NCBI GenBank assembly: GCA_030448105.1 | Contig: JAUJNP010000011.1 | Span: 57,682-121,681 of the forward strand | Reading direction: 5' to 3' | Length of the DNA stretch: 64,000 nucleotides | Source: Acidimicrobiales bacterium | GTDB taxonomy: Bacteria > Actinomycetota > Acidimicrobiia > Acidimicrobiales > Iamiaceae | In this document: positions 9,628 to 17,868 of the stretch, piece after piece | Position numbering within the stretch: position 1 is the first letter of the stretch | Layout: each line of letters starts with the position of its first letter | The notes under the pieces: model-generated | Told to the model about the DNA's origin: nothing | What the model saw: only the letters and a program-made list of their open reading frames with translations | Database searches by the model: none | Position numbers and translations under genes: made by a program

Positions 9628-11208
9628 ATGAGCGTGGCCGAGACCGCTGCCGCACCCGAGGTGCCCGCCCCCCGGGGCCTGGCCCGGCTCCTGCGGGAGC
9701 CGATGTGGGTGCTCGGCCTGGTGCTCCTCATGGACGAGATCGACAAGAACATCATCCGGGGCCTCATCCACCCGCTGCAACGGCACTTCGACGTCGGCGA
9801 CTTCGAGATCGGCATGCTCATCTCGGTGAGCCTGTTCCTCAACGGGATCGTCACCGTCCCCGCCGGGTACCTGGCCGACCGTTGGAACCGCACCCGGGCC
9901 ATCGGCCGCACGGTGGTGGGGTGGTCGGCGCTCACCGCCGCGGGGGCGGCGTCGCTCAACTTCCCGATGCTGGTGGGCATGCGCTCGGCGCTCGGCTTCG
10001 GCCAGGCCATCTCCGAGCCGTCGGGCGCCAGCCTGATCGGCGACTACTACCCGGTGGAGAAGCGGGGCCGGGCCTTCTCCATCCAGCAGGTGATGCTGCT
10101 GGCCGGTACCGGGGTGGGCGTGCTGCTGGGCGGGCTGCTGGGCGAGCTGGTGGGCTGGCGCCTGGCCCTGGTGGTCGTGGCCCTGCCCGGGCTGGCGGTG
10201 GCCGTGCTCGTGTTCCGGCTGCGGGAACCGAAGCGGGGCACGGCCGACCGGCTCGGCCTCGGTGGCGGCGAGATCGAGCACGACGACGCCGAGGTCCGCC
10301 TGTTCGAGGGGGGCTTCCGCCGGTTCTGCGTCGACATGGTGCTCGGCCTCCGCGACGACATGCGGACGATCATGGCCATCCGCACCATGCGCTACGCCCT
10401 CGCCGGCGTGGCCGCCCTGCTGTTCACCGTCACCGCCGTCGCCGTGTGGCTCCCGCAGTACTACATCCGCCACCTCGGCGTGGCCGACGGGCTGGGCGAG
10501 GCGTGGTTCGGGGCCCTGGCCATCCTGGGCGGCGTGCCCGGCGTGCTGGTCGGTGGCAGGGTCGCCGACCGCTACGCCAACCGCTTCCAGGGTGCCCGCC
10601 TGGCCATGCCGGCGGTGTTCCTCTTCATCGGGGCCAGCCTGTTCACCGCCTCGTACGCCCTGCGCCCCACCGACACCCACATCGAGCGGCCGCCGGCGGC
10701 GTGCGCCGACGTGGCGGCCGCCGACCGCAGCGGCGCCGACGCCGATCCCGAGCACCGTCAGGACTGCCGCGACTTCGAGGTGGAGGCGAACGGCCGCACC
10801 ACCTACCAGCCCATCGAGCGGCCCACGTTCAGCTACTCGGTGTTCGTGCCCGCCTACCTCATGCAGCTCGTGGGGATCTTCGTGGTGTCCATGGCCATCC
10901 CGGGTCTGCGGGCGGGCCTGACCGACGCCCTGCCCGCCCACCTCCGAGGGGCCGGGTTCGGCGCGTTCAACCTCATCGCCGTCATCTTCGGGCAGGCGGC
11001 GGCGCCGTTCATCGTGTCGTTCCTCTCCAGTCGGTACGACGACAACCTGCGCACCGCCTTCCTGCTGGTGTCACCCCTGTCGTTCCTCGGCGCGGCCGTG
11101 CTGTTCCGGGCCCGCAAGTTCCTCGACGAGGACATGCAGAAGATCATGATGGCCGTGTTGACGGCGATGCAGGCCGAACGGGAGCGGGTGCAGGAAGCCG
11201 ACGGCTGA
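9628..11208 (+). CDS. MFS transporter
   Basis: 526 aa with about twelve membrane helices. The typical MFS loop GYLADRWNRTRAIG lies between helices 2 and 3, and GRVADRYANRFQG is its second-half counterpart. N-terminal MDEIDKNIIRGLIHPLQRHF resembles the spinster-like/organic-solute MFS group. A charged extracytoplasmic insertion with two cysteines (residues about 355-400, ACADVAAADRSG ... RQDCRDFEVE) sits between helices 8 and 9 and could form a disulfide-capped loop. The substrate cannot be inferred. The ATG at 9628 begins MSVAETAAAPEV. Confidence 0.85.
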   Translation: MSVAETAAAPEVPAPRGLARLLREPMWVLGLVLLMDEIDKNIIRGLIHPLQRHFDVGDFEIGMLISVSLFLNGIVTVPAGYLADRWNRTRAIGRTVVGWSALTAAGAASLNFPMLVGMRSALGFGQAISEPSGASLIGDYYPVEKRGRAFSIQQVMLLAGTGVGVLLGGLLGELVGWRLALVVVALPGLAVAVLVFRLREPKRGTADRLGLGGGEIEHDDAEVRLFEGGFRRFCVDMVLGLRDDMRTIMAIRTMRYALAGVAALLFTVTAVAVWLPQYYIRHLGVADGLGEAWFGALAILGGVPGVLVGGRVADRYANRFQGARLAMPAVFLFIGASLFTASYALRPTDTHIERPPAACADVAAADRSGADADPEHRQDCRDFEVEANGRTTYQPIERPTFSYSVFVPAYLMQLVGIFVVSMAIPGLRAGLTDALPAHLRGAGFGAFNLIAVIFGQAAAPFIVSFLSSRYDDNLRTAFLLVSPLSFLGAAVLFRARKFLDEDMQKIMMAVLTAMQAERERVQEADG

Positions 11209-11417
11209 CCCTGTAAGTCGTGGTCACCGTTCTCCAGTAGATCCGGGGTCAGGGCTCGACCTCGGACCTTGAGTTCGCCTGCCGTCCCCTTCCCGATCGG
11301 TGACGATGTGGTGTGCACGAGGATGGCCGGGGTCGGAGCAGATCCATCGCCTTGGAATCGCCGCCGCCGGACAGCGGCATCGGTGCCGCGGCGCCTGGCG
11401 GTTGGCGGCCCTGGCGC
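11209..11417. other. Spacer at an apparent change in base texture
   Basis: I see no gene in these 209 bp. They are less GC-rich than both flanks. One minus-strand frame reads ...CSDPGHPRAHHIVTD..., which vaguely recalls an HNH nuclease end but has no supporting start or domain. To the left CGCG is uncommon; to the right it is everywhere. The spacer may mark an assembly join or an old insertion edge. Confidence 0.4.
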
Positions 11418-12320
11418 TCACCAGGCGATCTCGTCGCACCCACGGTGGTCGTCGGGCTCGACCTGGAAGGTGGCGTGGTCGATGCCGTGGCGCTCTCCGA
11501 GCAACGACCGGGCCCGGTCGAGCACGGCGTGGGTCTCGGTGCCCGCACGGACCATGAGGTGGGCGGAGGCGACCTCCATCTCCGACGTGAGCGTCCAGAC
11601 GTGCAGGTCGTGGACGTCGACCACCCCGTCGAGGTCGGCGAGGTCGCGGCGGACCTGGGTCACCGAGATCTTCTCGGGCGCGGCCTGGACCAGGATGCGC
11701 AGCGCCTCGCGGCCCAGCTGCCAGGTGCGCGGGAGGATGAACAGGCCGATGGCGGCGGCGACCGCGGGGTCGGCGTACGGCCAGCCGGTGAGCGCCAGCA
11801 CGACGGCGGCCACGATGACGCCGACCGAGCCGAGGGTGTCGGCGACGACCTCCAGGTACGCGCCGCGGAGGTTGAGGCTCTCCCGCGAGCCCCGCCGCAG
11901 CAGCAGGAACGCGACGACGTTGGCGGCCAGCCCCACGACGGCGACGGCCAGCATGGGCCCGGCCAGGACCTCGGGCGGGTCGCGGAAGCGCTGCACTGCC
12001 TCCCAGCACACGTAGGCGGCGACACCGACCAGCAGGACCGCGTTGGCCAGGGCGGCCAGGATCTCCAGCCGGTACAGCCCGAAGCTGCGCTGTGGGTCGG
12101 CCGCCCCGCGCGCGGCCGCGGTGATGGCGGCGAGCGCCATCCCCAGACCCAGCACGTCGGTGAGCAGGTGCCCGGCGTCGGACAGCAGGGCCAGGGAGTT
12201 GGTCGCCAGGCCCGCGACCACCTCGATGACGAAGGCGACCAGGATCAGCAGGAACGCCGCGGCCAATCGCCCCCGGTGCCGCCCGCCGGCGCTGACCGGC
12301 GCCCCGTGCTCGTGGCCCAA
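11418..12320 (-). CDS. Cation diffusion facilitator (zinc/cobalt exporter, CzcD-like)
   Basis: Proton-coupled efflux of Zn2+ or similar divalent metals across the cytoplasmic membrane. 300 aa: a short His-containing N-terminus (GHEHG), six membrane helices and a C-terminal cytoplasmic ferredoxin-like metal domain. The transport site is seen as LSDAGHLLTD (helix 2) and LEVVADTLGS (helix 5), giving the usual HxxxD/DxxxD quartet with one His. The cytoplasmic part has DLHVWTLTSEMEVASAHLMV. The start is probably the TTG at 12320, 9 nt after AGGA. It stands alone on its strand. Confidence 0.9.
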   Translation of the reverse strand: MGHEHGAPVSAGGRHRGRLAAAFLLILVAFVIEVVAGLATNSLALLSDAGHLLTDVLGLGMALAAITAAARGAADPQRSFGLYRLEILAALANAVLLVGVAAYVCWEAVQRFRDPPEVLAGPMLAVAVVGLAANVVAFLLLRRGSRESLNLRGAYLEVVADTLGSVGVIVAAVVLALTGWPYADPAVAAAIGLFILPRTWQLGREALRILVQAAPEKISVTQVRRDLADLDGVVDVHDLHVWTLTSEMEVASAHLMVRAGTETHAVLDRARSLLGERHGIDHATFQVEPDDHRGCDEIAW

Positions 12321-12472
12321 CGCTGTCGCTTCCTCACCTGTGCAAGTGTCCTATCGAGGCCCACGGTACGCCCGCCGCCCTCCCAGCGCCAGCCAGCCGC
12401 CCGGCCCCGCGCGAACCGGCGACGCCGCCCCGCTCGACAAGGGATTGGCGTCGCGCGAGCGGGAGGTGCCGG

Positions 12473-12928
12473 GTGAGGACGTCGCTGCGGGGTGCCGCGG
12501 TGCTGGCCGCGGTGCTCGGCCTGCTGTCCGCGTGCTCGCCGTCCGCGCCCGCGCCGTTCGCGGCGCCCACGCTGGCCGAGCCGATCGAGCTGCTGCCCTG
12601 CGGCAGCGGATCCGCGGTGGGGCCGGTGGCGGATCCCCTGCGCGACCCGGATCCGCGCCGCGCCCTCGTGCGCTACTTGGCGAACAATGTCGACGATCCC
12701 CTGCGCGCCGAGCCGGGTCCGCACGAGGCCGCGCTCGCCCGTGCCGACTGGCAGCCGTCGCGGTCGCCCACGCGGGACGGCGAACCGCCCCAGCGCGAGT
12801 TCGTGGTCCGCCACGACGGCGAGATCGTGGCGCGCGCGGTGGTGCGCCGCGACGGCGACGCCTGGGCGACCTGGTACTACACCTACTGCAACGCCGTCGG
12901 CCGGCTCGCGCCCACCCCCCGGCCTTGA
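12473..12928 (+). CDS. Small lipoprotein of unknown function
   Basis: 151 aa. The N-terminus RTSLRGAAVLAAVLGLLSAC is a type II signal peptide with lipobox LSAC, so the mature protein should be anchored by a lipidated Cys at about residue 21. The mature part is charged and ends in WATWYYTYCNAVGRLAPTP, with two more cysteines (one at LLPCGSG) that could pair. The GTG at 12473 has a GGGAGG ribosome site 6 nt upstream. No family recognised. Confidence 0.6.
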   Translation: MRTSLRGAAVLAAVLGLLSACSPSAPAPFAAPTLAEPIELLPCGSGSAVGPVADPLRDPDPRRALVRYLANNVDDPLRAEPGPHEAALARADWQPSRSPTRDGEPPQREFVVRHDGEIVARAVVRRDGDAWATWYYTYCNAVGRLAPTPRP

Positions 12929-13368
12929 GCGCTGCGCCCGTGGCGCCGCCGCGCGGCGGGCCCACCGCCGATGGCCGACGCGAAGCGCCATACATGCGTC
13001 ACCTCGCCCGTCGCCCTCCCGCCGTGGTGGGAGGTGCTCCTCCTCGGGACTGTGCCAGGTGCCACCCCCGCCGCCCGCTCGGGTGGGACAGTGCTGCTCG
13101 ATGCCGGCGCGCCCGGCCGCATCACGATGCGATACCGCCGCCTCGCCGGGAATTGACAGCGGTGGTCGGGCGTCGTGCACTGGCGGCATGTCGCGTGCCG
13201 GCGACGAGCAGGATGCCGCCGGCATGGAGGCACCGGGAACGGGGAGGCCCACGATGCACCTGCGTCGCAGGAACGCCTGAGCGCGTCCTGATCGTGCGCC
13301 CGACCCGGGCGCGGGGTCGGGCGGCCGCTCGGCTGCGCCGGCCAGCCTCTGTGGAAGGACCTCCTGCT
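12929..13368. other. 440-bp stretch without a convincing gene
   Basis: Short open frames exist on both strands but none has a ribosome site or family-like sequence. It holds a hairpin at 13015-13034 (9-bp arms CCTCCCGCC/GGTGGGAGG, one G-U pair, 2-nt loop). The end should contain the promoter of the cupin gene, but I see no clear -10. Confidence 0.4.
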
Positions 13369-13800
13369 GTGCCCACTGCTGCCCACTCGCCCGACCCGGT
13401 TCCTTCTGTCCGCGGCTACGCCCTCGCCCCAGACCAGGGTGTGGATGGCCGCGGCCCGGAGGTCAAGTGCTCCGACCGGTCCACCGGCGGGAGCCTCGCG
13501 CTCTACCGCACCGTCGTCGATGGTCAAGGTCCGCCCGCGCACCGCCACACCCGCGAGGATGAGACGATCGTCGTCCTCGACGGCACCATGCAGGTCGACT
13601 GCGAGGACGACACCTGGACCGGTGGCGCGGGCACCACGTTCTTCCTACCGCGTGGACTGACCCACACGTTCCGGTCGATCGAGGGCCCGGCGTCGATCCT
13701 GTTCCTGATCACGCCCGGGCGCCTCGACGAGTTCTTCCGCCTGCGCGACAAGGCGTCGGACCCGGGCGAGATCGCCGAGCTTCTGCGCCGCTTCTTCTGA
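13369..13800 (+). CDS. Cupin domain protein
   Basis: 143 aa with a single cupin-2 barrel. Metal-ligand motifs are PPAHRHTREDETIVVLDG (His, His, Glu) and LPRGLTHTFRS (His). It ends with a helical tail (DEFFRLRDKASDPGEIAELLRR) common to small quercetinase-like or sugar-binding cupins. The substrate is not inferable. The GTG at 13369 has GGAAGGA 9 nt upstream. The stop is followed 30 bp later by the convergent tRNA-Sec gene. Confidence 0.8.
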   Translation: MPTAAHSPDPVPSVRGYALAPDQGVDGRGPEVKCSDRSTGGSLALYRTVVDGQGPPAHRHTREDETIVVLDGTMQVDCEDDTWTGGAGTTFFLPRGLTHTFRSIEGPASILFLITPGRLDEFFRLRDKASDPGEIAELLRRFF

Positions 13801-13830
13801 CCGGCGGGGCGCCGCGGGACTTGCTGGTGG

Positions 13831-13923
13831 CGGAGGTGGACGGGAATCGAACCCGCCAGCGCGACCGGGTCGCGCTCGTCGGTTTTGAAGACCGCGGGGC
13901 CCACCAGGCGCCCTCACACCTCC
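13831..13923 (-). tRNA. selC: tRNA-Sec (UCA anticodon)
   Basis: On the minus strand a 93-nt tRNA begins GGAGGTG and ends CACCTCCG, and the CCA tail is encoded (13830-13828). The anticodon loop is CTTCAAA within CGGT/ACCG, so the anticodon is UCA, which reads UGA. A very long variable arm with an 8-bp stem (AGCGCGAC/GTCGCGCT) and the T-arm GGGTTCGATTCCC are diagnostic of selenocysteine tRNA. The 7-bp acceptor pairs perfectly; the eighth pair usual in bacterial tRNA-Sec is a mismatch. It lies 10 bp after the GGDEF-EAL gene. selA, selB and selD are not in this window. Confidence 0.93.
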
Positions 13924-13933
13924 GCGGGGGAGG

Positions 13934-16306
13934 CTAGCCGGTGGCGGCGGGGTGGCGAGGCGTGGTCTGGAGGTAGGCGGTGGCCCGGTCGGGGGGCATG
14001 GCGGGGCCGAGGTGGTTGCCCTGCGCCAGCGGCCACGCGTGGTGGCGGAGGGCGGCGAGCTGCTCGGGGCGCTCGACGCCCTCGGCCACGACGCGCAGCT
14101 CCAGGGACGCGGCGAAGCCCAGCAGCGCCTGGGCGAACGCGCGCCCCCCCGGGCTGCCGGTCAGGTCGTCGACCCAGGACCGGTCCATCTTCACCGTGTC
14201 GATCGGCAGCCGGCGCAGCAGCTCCAGCGACGACCCCGACCCGAAGCGCTCGAGGGCCACGCGCACGCCCAGGTCGTGCAGGTCGACCAGCCGGGCGCGG
14301 GCCGCCTCGCCGTCGCCGGCCAGGGCCGCCTGGTCGACCTCCAGCTCCAGCGCGGTCGGCGGCAGCCCCGCGGCGGACAGGATGTCCTCGACGTCCTCGG
14401 CCAGCCGGTCGTCGCGCAGCTGCACCGGCGACAGGTTCACCCCGACGGTCCGCGGCGCGCCCGGGCCCAGGTCGTCGGTCCAGCGGCGCAGCTGCCGGCA
14501 CGCCTGCTCCAGCACCACCCGCCCCAGCGGCAGGATCTGGCCCGACCGCTCCGCCGCGGGCAGGAACGCGCCCGGCCGGGTCGCCCGCCCCGCGGTCCGG
14601 TGCCAGCGCACCAGCGCCTCGACCGCGACGGTGCGCCCGCTGCGCAGGTCCACGATCGGCTGGTAGTGGGCGCGGAACCCGCCCGCGGCCAGGCCGTCCT
14701 GGAGCGCGGCCTCCAGCTCCCGCCGCCGGGCGAGCGTGGAGCGCATGCGCGGCTCGTAGACCGCGAAGCGCCCCTTGCCCCGGTGCTTGGCCACGTACAT
14801 GGCGGTGTCGGCGTCGCGCAGGAGCGCGTCGACGTCCAGCGGGTCCTCCCAGACCGCGACCCCGACGCTGCCGGTCACGACCAGGGTGCGGCCCTCGAGC
14901 TCCACGGGCTCGGCCAGGGCGTCGAGCACCCGGCAGGCGGCCCGCCGCGCGTCGTCGGTCGTGTCCACGCCGTCCAGGAGCACGGCGAACTCGTCCCCGC
15001 CCAGGCGCGCCACGGTGTCGGCGGGGCGGACCGACGCGCGCAGCCGGTCGGCCACGACCACGAGCAGCTGGTCGCCGGCCGCGTGGCCGAGGGCGTCGTT
15101 CACCGCCTTGAAGCCGTCCAGGTCGACCAGCAGCACGGCCGCGCGGCGCGACTCGCGGCGCGAGCGCGCGATCGCCTGGCCGGCGCGCTCGCGCAGCAGG
15201 GCGCGGTTGGCCAGGCCCGTGAGCGCGTCGCGCAGCGCCTGGCGCTGCAGGTCCTGGGTGAGCGCGTGGCTGCACAGCGCCAGCGAGACGCTGGAGGTCA
15301 GGGTCTGCAGCGCGTCGGCGACCCCGGGCCGCAGCGGCGGGGCGACCTCGACGACCAGTGCCCCCCACGGCTGGTCGCCCACGGACAGCGGCAGCTGCAC
15401 GACCCCCGGCGCGTCGGCGTGCAGGTGGGGCAGCCCGGCCAGCCCCGGGCAGGCGTCGGCCCTGGCCTGCACGATCCGGCCCGCGGCCAGCCCCTCGCCC
15501 AGGGGGGCCGGCAGGTCGGCGACGGCCACGGCGGCGCCAGGCGGCCCCGGCTCCGCGGCGACGGCCCGCAGCACCCCGTCCTCCAGGGCCATGATCTGGG
15601 CCCGCGCGGCGGGGCGGCCGACCAGGTCGAGGGCGGCGACGACGGCGAGCTGGTGCACGTGGTCGCCCCCCGGCGCGGCCGCCAGCCCGGTCGCCGCCCG
15701 CCACAGCGCCTGCTCGCGGGCGGTCAGCAGCTCCTGGCGCACCATGGTCGAGGCGACCGCGCGCATCAGCCCGGTCCAGAGGATGAACGACAGCAGCTGC
15801 CACAGGGCCTGCTCGGTGCTGGCGCTGATCGGCTCCAGACCCAGGTCGAAGGCGACGGCCTCGGCCCCCTGGTCCACCGCCCACCAGACCACGGCGCGGA
15901 TCAGCGCGCCGCGTGAGGACCCGTAGAGGGAGCGCACGAAGATGCCGGCGCTCACGGGCGCGGCGGCGGCGCTGACCTCGCCGCCGAGCAGCGCGAGGGT
16001 GACGAGGAACGCGATCTCGACGAGCTCGCCCCAGACGGGGAACCCGCCCCGGTGGTAGCCCCAGCGCCACCACAGCCACCAGACCACGGCCACGCCCGGG
16101 ACGGCGACGCGGGCCAGCGGCGGGAGCCGGCTGTCCAGGAGGGCCAGCACGACGGTGATCACCGTGGTGACGAGGGCCAGGACGAGCAGGAGGCGGCGGA
16201 GCCCGGCAAGCAGCCCGTGACGCCCGCGGAACAGCGCCGCGCCCGCGGCCGCCCCTGCTCCCAGCGACCCGCCCGCGAGGGGGGCCACGCCCATCGCCGC
16301 TCCCAT
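13934..16306 (-). CDS. Membrane GAF-like/GGDEF/EAL protein with degraded EAL site
   Basis: 790 aa: four or five membrane helices (about 40-165), a GAF-like region (about 205-345), GGDEF (370-525) and EAL (535-785). The cyclase site is intact (RLGGDEF, GGDEF at 436-440) with an RxxD inhibitory site (RPAD) five residues before it. The phosphodiesterase looks disabled: EAL (563-565) remains, but the metal Glu of the usual ITE motif is Gln 659 (EVDQ), and the DDFGTG loop is ERFGSG (686-691). So it probably makes c-di-GMP and may only bind it in the EAL part. The ATG at 16306 follows GGCGGAGA. Confidence 0.88.
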   Translation of the reverse strand: MGAAMGVAPLAGGSLGAGAAAGAALFRGRHGLLAGLRRLLLVLALVTTVITVVLALLDSRLPPLARVAVPGVAVVWWLWWRWGYHRGGFPVWGELVEIAFLVTLALLGGEVSAAAAPVSAGIFVRSLYGSSRGALIRAVVWWAVDQGAEAVAFDLGLEPISASTEQALWQLLSFILWTGLMRAVASTMVRQELLTAREQALWRAATGLAAAPGGDHVHQLAVVAALDLVGRPAARAQIMALEDGVLRAVAAEPGPPGAAVAVADLPAPLGEGLAAGRIVQARADACPGLAGLPHLHADAPGVVQLPLSVGDQPWGALVVEVAPPLRPGVADALQTLTSSVSLALCSHALTQDLQRQALRDALTGLANRALLRERAGQAIARSRRESRRAAVLLVDLDGFKAVNDALGHAAGDQLLVVVADRLRASVRPADTVARLGGDEFAVLLDGVDTTDDARRAACRVLDALAEPVELEGRTLVVTGSVGVAVWEDPLDVDALLRDADTAMYVAKHRGKGRFAVYEPRMRSTLARRRELEAALQDGLAAGGFRAHYQPIVDLRSGRTVAVEALVRWHRTAGRATRPGAFLPAAERSGQILPLGRVVLEQACRQLRRWTDDLGPGAPRTVGVNLSPVQLRDDRLAEDVEDILSAAGLPPTALELEVDQAALAGDGEAARARLVDLHDLGVRVALERFGSGSSLELLRRLPIDTVKMDRSWVDDLTGSPGGRAFAQALLGFAASLELRVVAEGVERPEQLAALRHHAWPLAQGNHLGPAMPPDRATAYLQTTPRHPAATG

Positions 16307-16494
16307 TCTCTCCGCCCGGGTCGAGACGGAGGTGCGAGCCGTGACACCACAGCTTCGAGCCGTAAGAAAGCACCATCCGGGAGGTGTCGCAACCTATCCG
16401 GTCATCGCTCGCTCACGGTTCGCTGCACCATGCGTCCGGGATGGGAGGAAAGTGACGACTTGGCCACGTCCGGCCTGCGGGGCACACTGGCCAC

Positions 16495-16872
16495 ATGGAC
16501 TACTGGCAGGGGCCGTCCCGCTGGATCAACGCGGCGCTGCTGTTCATCGTGGGGTTCGTCGCCTTCGACGCGGTCTTCACCCTCCTCGGTGCGCAGGAGA
16601 GCAACGCCATCGTGGGGTTGGTCGCCGCCGTGGCCGGCGTCTTCGAGGCGCCGTTCGCCGGGATGTTCCGCAACCAGCCCGACCTCGCCACGCAGGCCCT
16701 GGCGATCGTCTCGTGGATCTTGATCGCCACCGTCCTGCTGGCGGTGGTGCGCACGATCGAAGCGAGCCGCCGCGAGCACGGGCGCGACCGCGCGGGCCTG
16801 GACCCGGCCGACGACGCCGAGGCGCGGGCCGCCAGGTCCCGCCCGCAGGACCCCCGCGGCGCGCAGCGCTGA
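16495..16872 (+). CDS. Small membrane protein of unknown function
   Basis: 125 aa. It starts MDYWQGPSRWINAALLFIVG and has two or three hydrophobic segments: about 13-31, a weaker one at 38-52 (IVGLVAAVAGVFEAPFAG) and 67-87 (ALAIVSWILIATVLLAVV). A charged tail of about 40 residues follows. No family recognised; probably a cytoplasmic-membrane accessory protein. The ATG lies 6 nt after CACACT, so a leaderless start is possible but weak. It stands alone between the divergent GGDEF-EAL gene and the PAC2 gene. Confidence 0.6.
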   Translation: MDYWQGPSRWINAALLFIVGFVAFDAVFTLLGAQESNAIVGLVAAVAGVFEAPFAGMFRNQPDLATQALAIVSWILIATVLLAVVRTIEASRREHGRDRAGLDPADDAEARAARSRPQDPRGAQR

Positions 16873-16925
16873 CCGTCCCGCCGCCTCCCGGCCCCCGCGG
16901 TCGTGCTGCGGCCCCGCGCCTGGCC

Positions 16926-16931
16926 TAGCCT
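16926..16931 (+). promoter_or_regulatory. -10 hexamer TAGCCT, leaderless promoter of the PAC2 gene
   Basis: TAGCCT, then 6 nt (TGTCCC), then the ATG at 16938. No ribosome site can fit between. Confidence 0.55.
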
Positions 16932-16937
16932 TGTCCC

Positions 16938-17853
16938 ATGTCTGGCCTGCTGTCGTGGACCGAGCACGCCCCCGTGCTGCACCGGCCCGTCCTGCTCGTC
17001 GCGCTCGACGGCTTCGTCGACGCCGGCGCCGCGGCGACCACCGCCTCGATGTTCCTGCGCCACCGCTGGCTGGCCGAGCCGCTGGCCACCTTCGACCGCG
17101 ACGCGTTCCTGGACTACCGGGCGCGCCGTCCCACGGTCGTCATCGACAACGGCGAGGTCCGCCGGGTCGACTGGCCGTCGCTGGAGCTGCTGGCCGCCAA
17201 GGTCGGCGGCCCCCACGACGTCGTCCTGCTGCTCGGCGCCGAGCCGGACATGCGCTGGCAGGCCTTCGCCCGCGAGGTGCGCGACGCGTGCCGCCACCTG
17301 GGCGTGGAGGCCGCGGCGACCTTCGGCGCCTACCCGGCGGCCGTCCCCCACACGCGGCCCATCCGGCTGGTGCACGCGAGCAGCGCGGTGCCCGGCGGCC
17401 TGCAGGTCGACGCCCTGCCCATCCCCGGCTACACCGGGCCGGTCGGCGCGGCGACGGCCGTCCAGGACGCGCTCGCCGAGGACGGGATCCCCGTCGCCGG
17501 GCTCTGGGCGGAGGTGCCCCACTACATCGCGGCGTCGCCGGATCCCCGTCGCCGGGCTCTGGGCGGAGGTGCCCCACTACATCGCGGCGTCGCCGAACCC
17601 GGCGGCGGCCCTCGCCCTGGTGCGCGCGTTCGGCGGCGCCGTCGGGGTCGACGTCGACACCACCGAGCTGGAGGCCGCGGCCAAGCTCCACCGCGAGCAG
17701 GTCGACGAGGCCGTCGCCGAGCACGAGGACGCCGCCGCGATGATCACCGCCTTCGAGCAGCACCTCGACGCGGGCGGCGACGACGAGGCCCTGCCCTCCG
17801 GCGACGACCTCGCCGCCGAGATCGAGCGCTTCCTCCGCACCCAGAACGACTGA
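16938..17853 (+). pseudogene. PAC2 family protein, frame-broken by a tandem duplication
   Basis: PAC2 proteins (proteasome assembly chaperone 2 family) are common in actinobacteria; their bacterial role is unsettled. It begins MSGLLSWTEHAPVLHRPVLL and keeps its frame to ...GIPVAGLWAEVPHYIAASP. There an exact 55-bp duplication (17485-17595) repeats this stretch and shifts the frame; the true C-terminus (NPAAALALVRAFGG ... RFLRTQND) resumes in another frame. Removing one copy gives exactly 287 codons (286 aa), the normal family length. So it is either a recent null allele, a length switch or an assembly error. The presence of bpa at 23.8 kb makes a proteasome-related role worth noting. Confidence 0.85.
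17485..17595. repeat. Perfect 55-bp tandem duplication inside the PAC2 gene
   Basis: Copies at 17485-17539 and 17540-17594, with one further base matching. Identity is complete, and flanking bases differ at both ends. Fifty-five is not a multiple of three, so translation shifts frame. Confidence 0.95.
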
Positions 17854-17868
17854 CCGCCGCGATCGGGG

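Noticed and set aside
11224..11420. HNH endonuclease or IS remnant
   Set aside because: A short HPRAHHIV stretch on the minus strand is the only hint; no further motif, inverted repeat or target duplication supports it.
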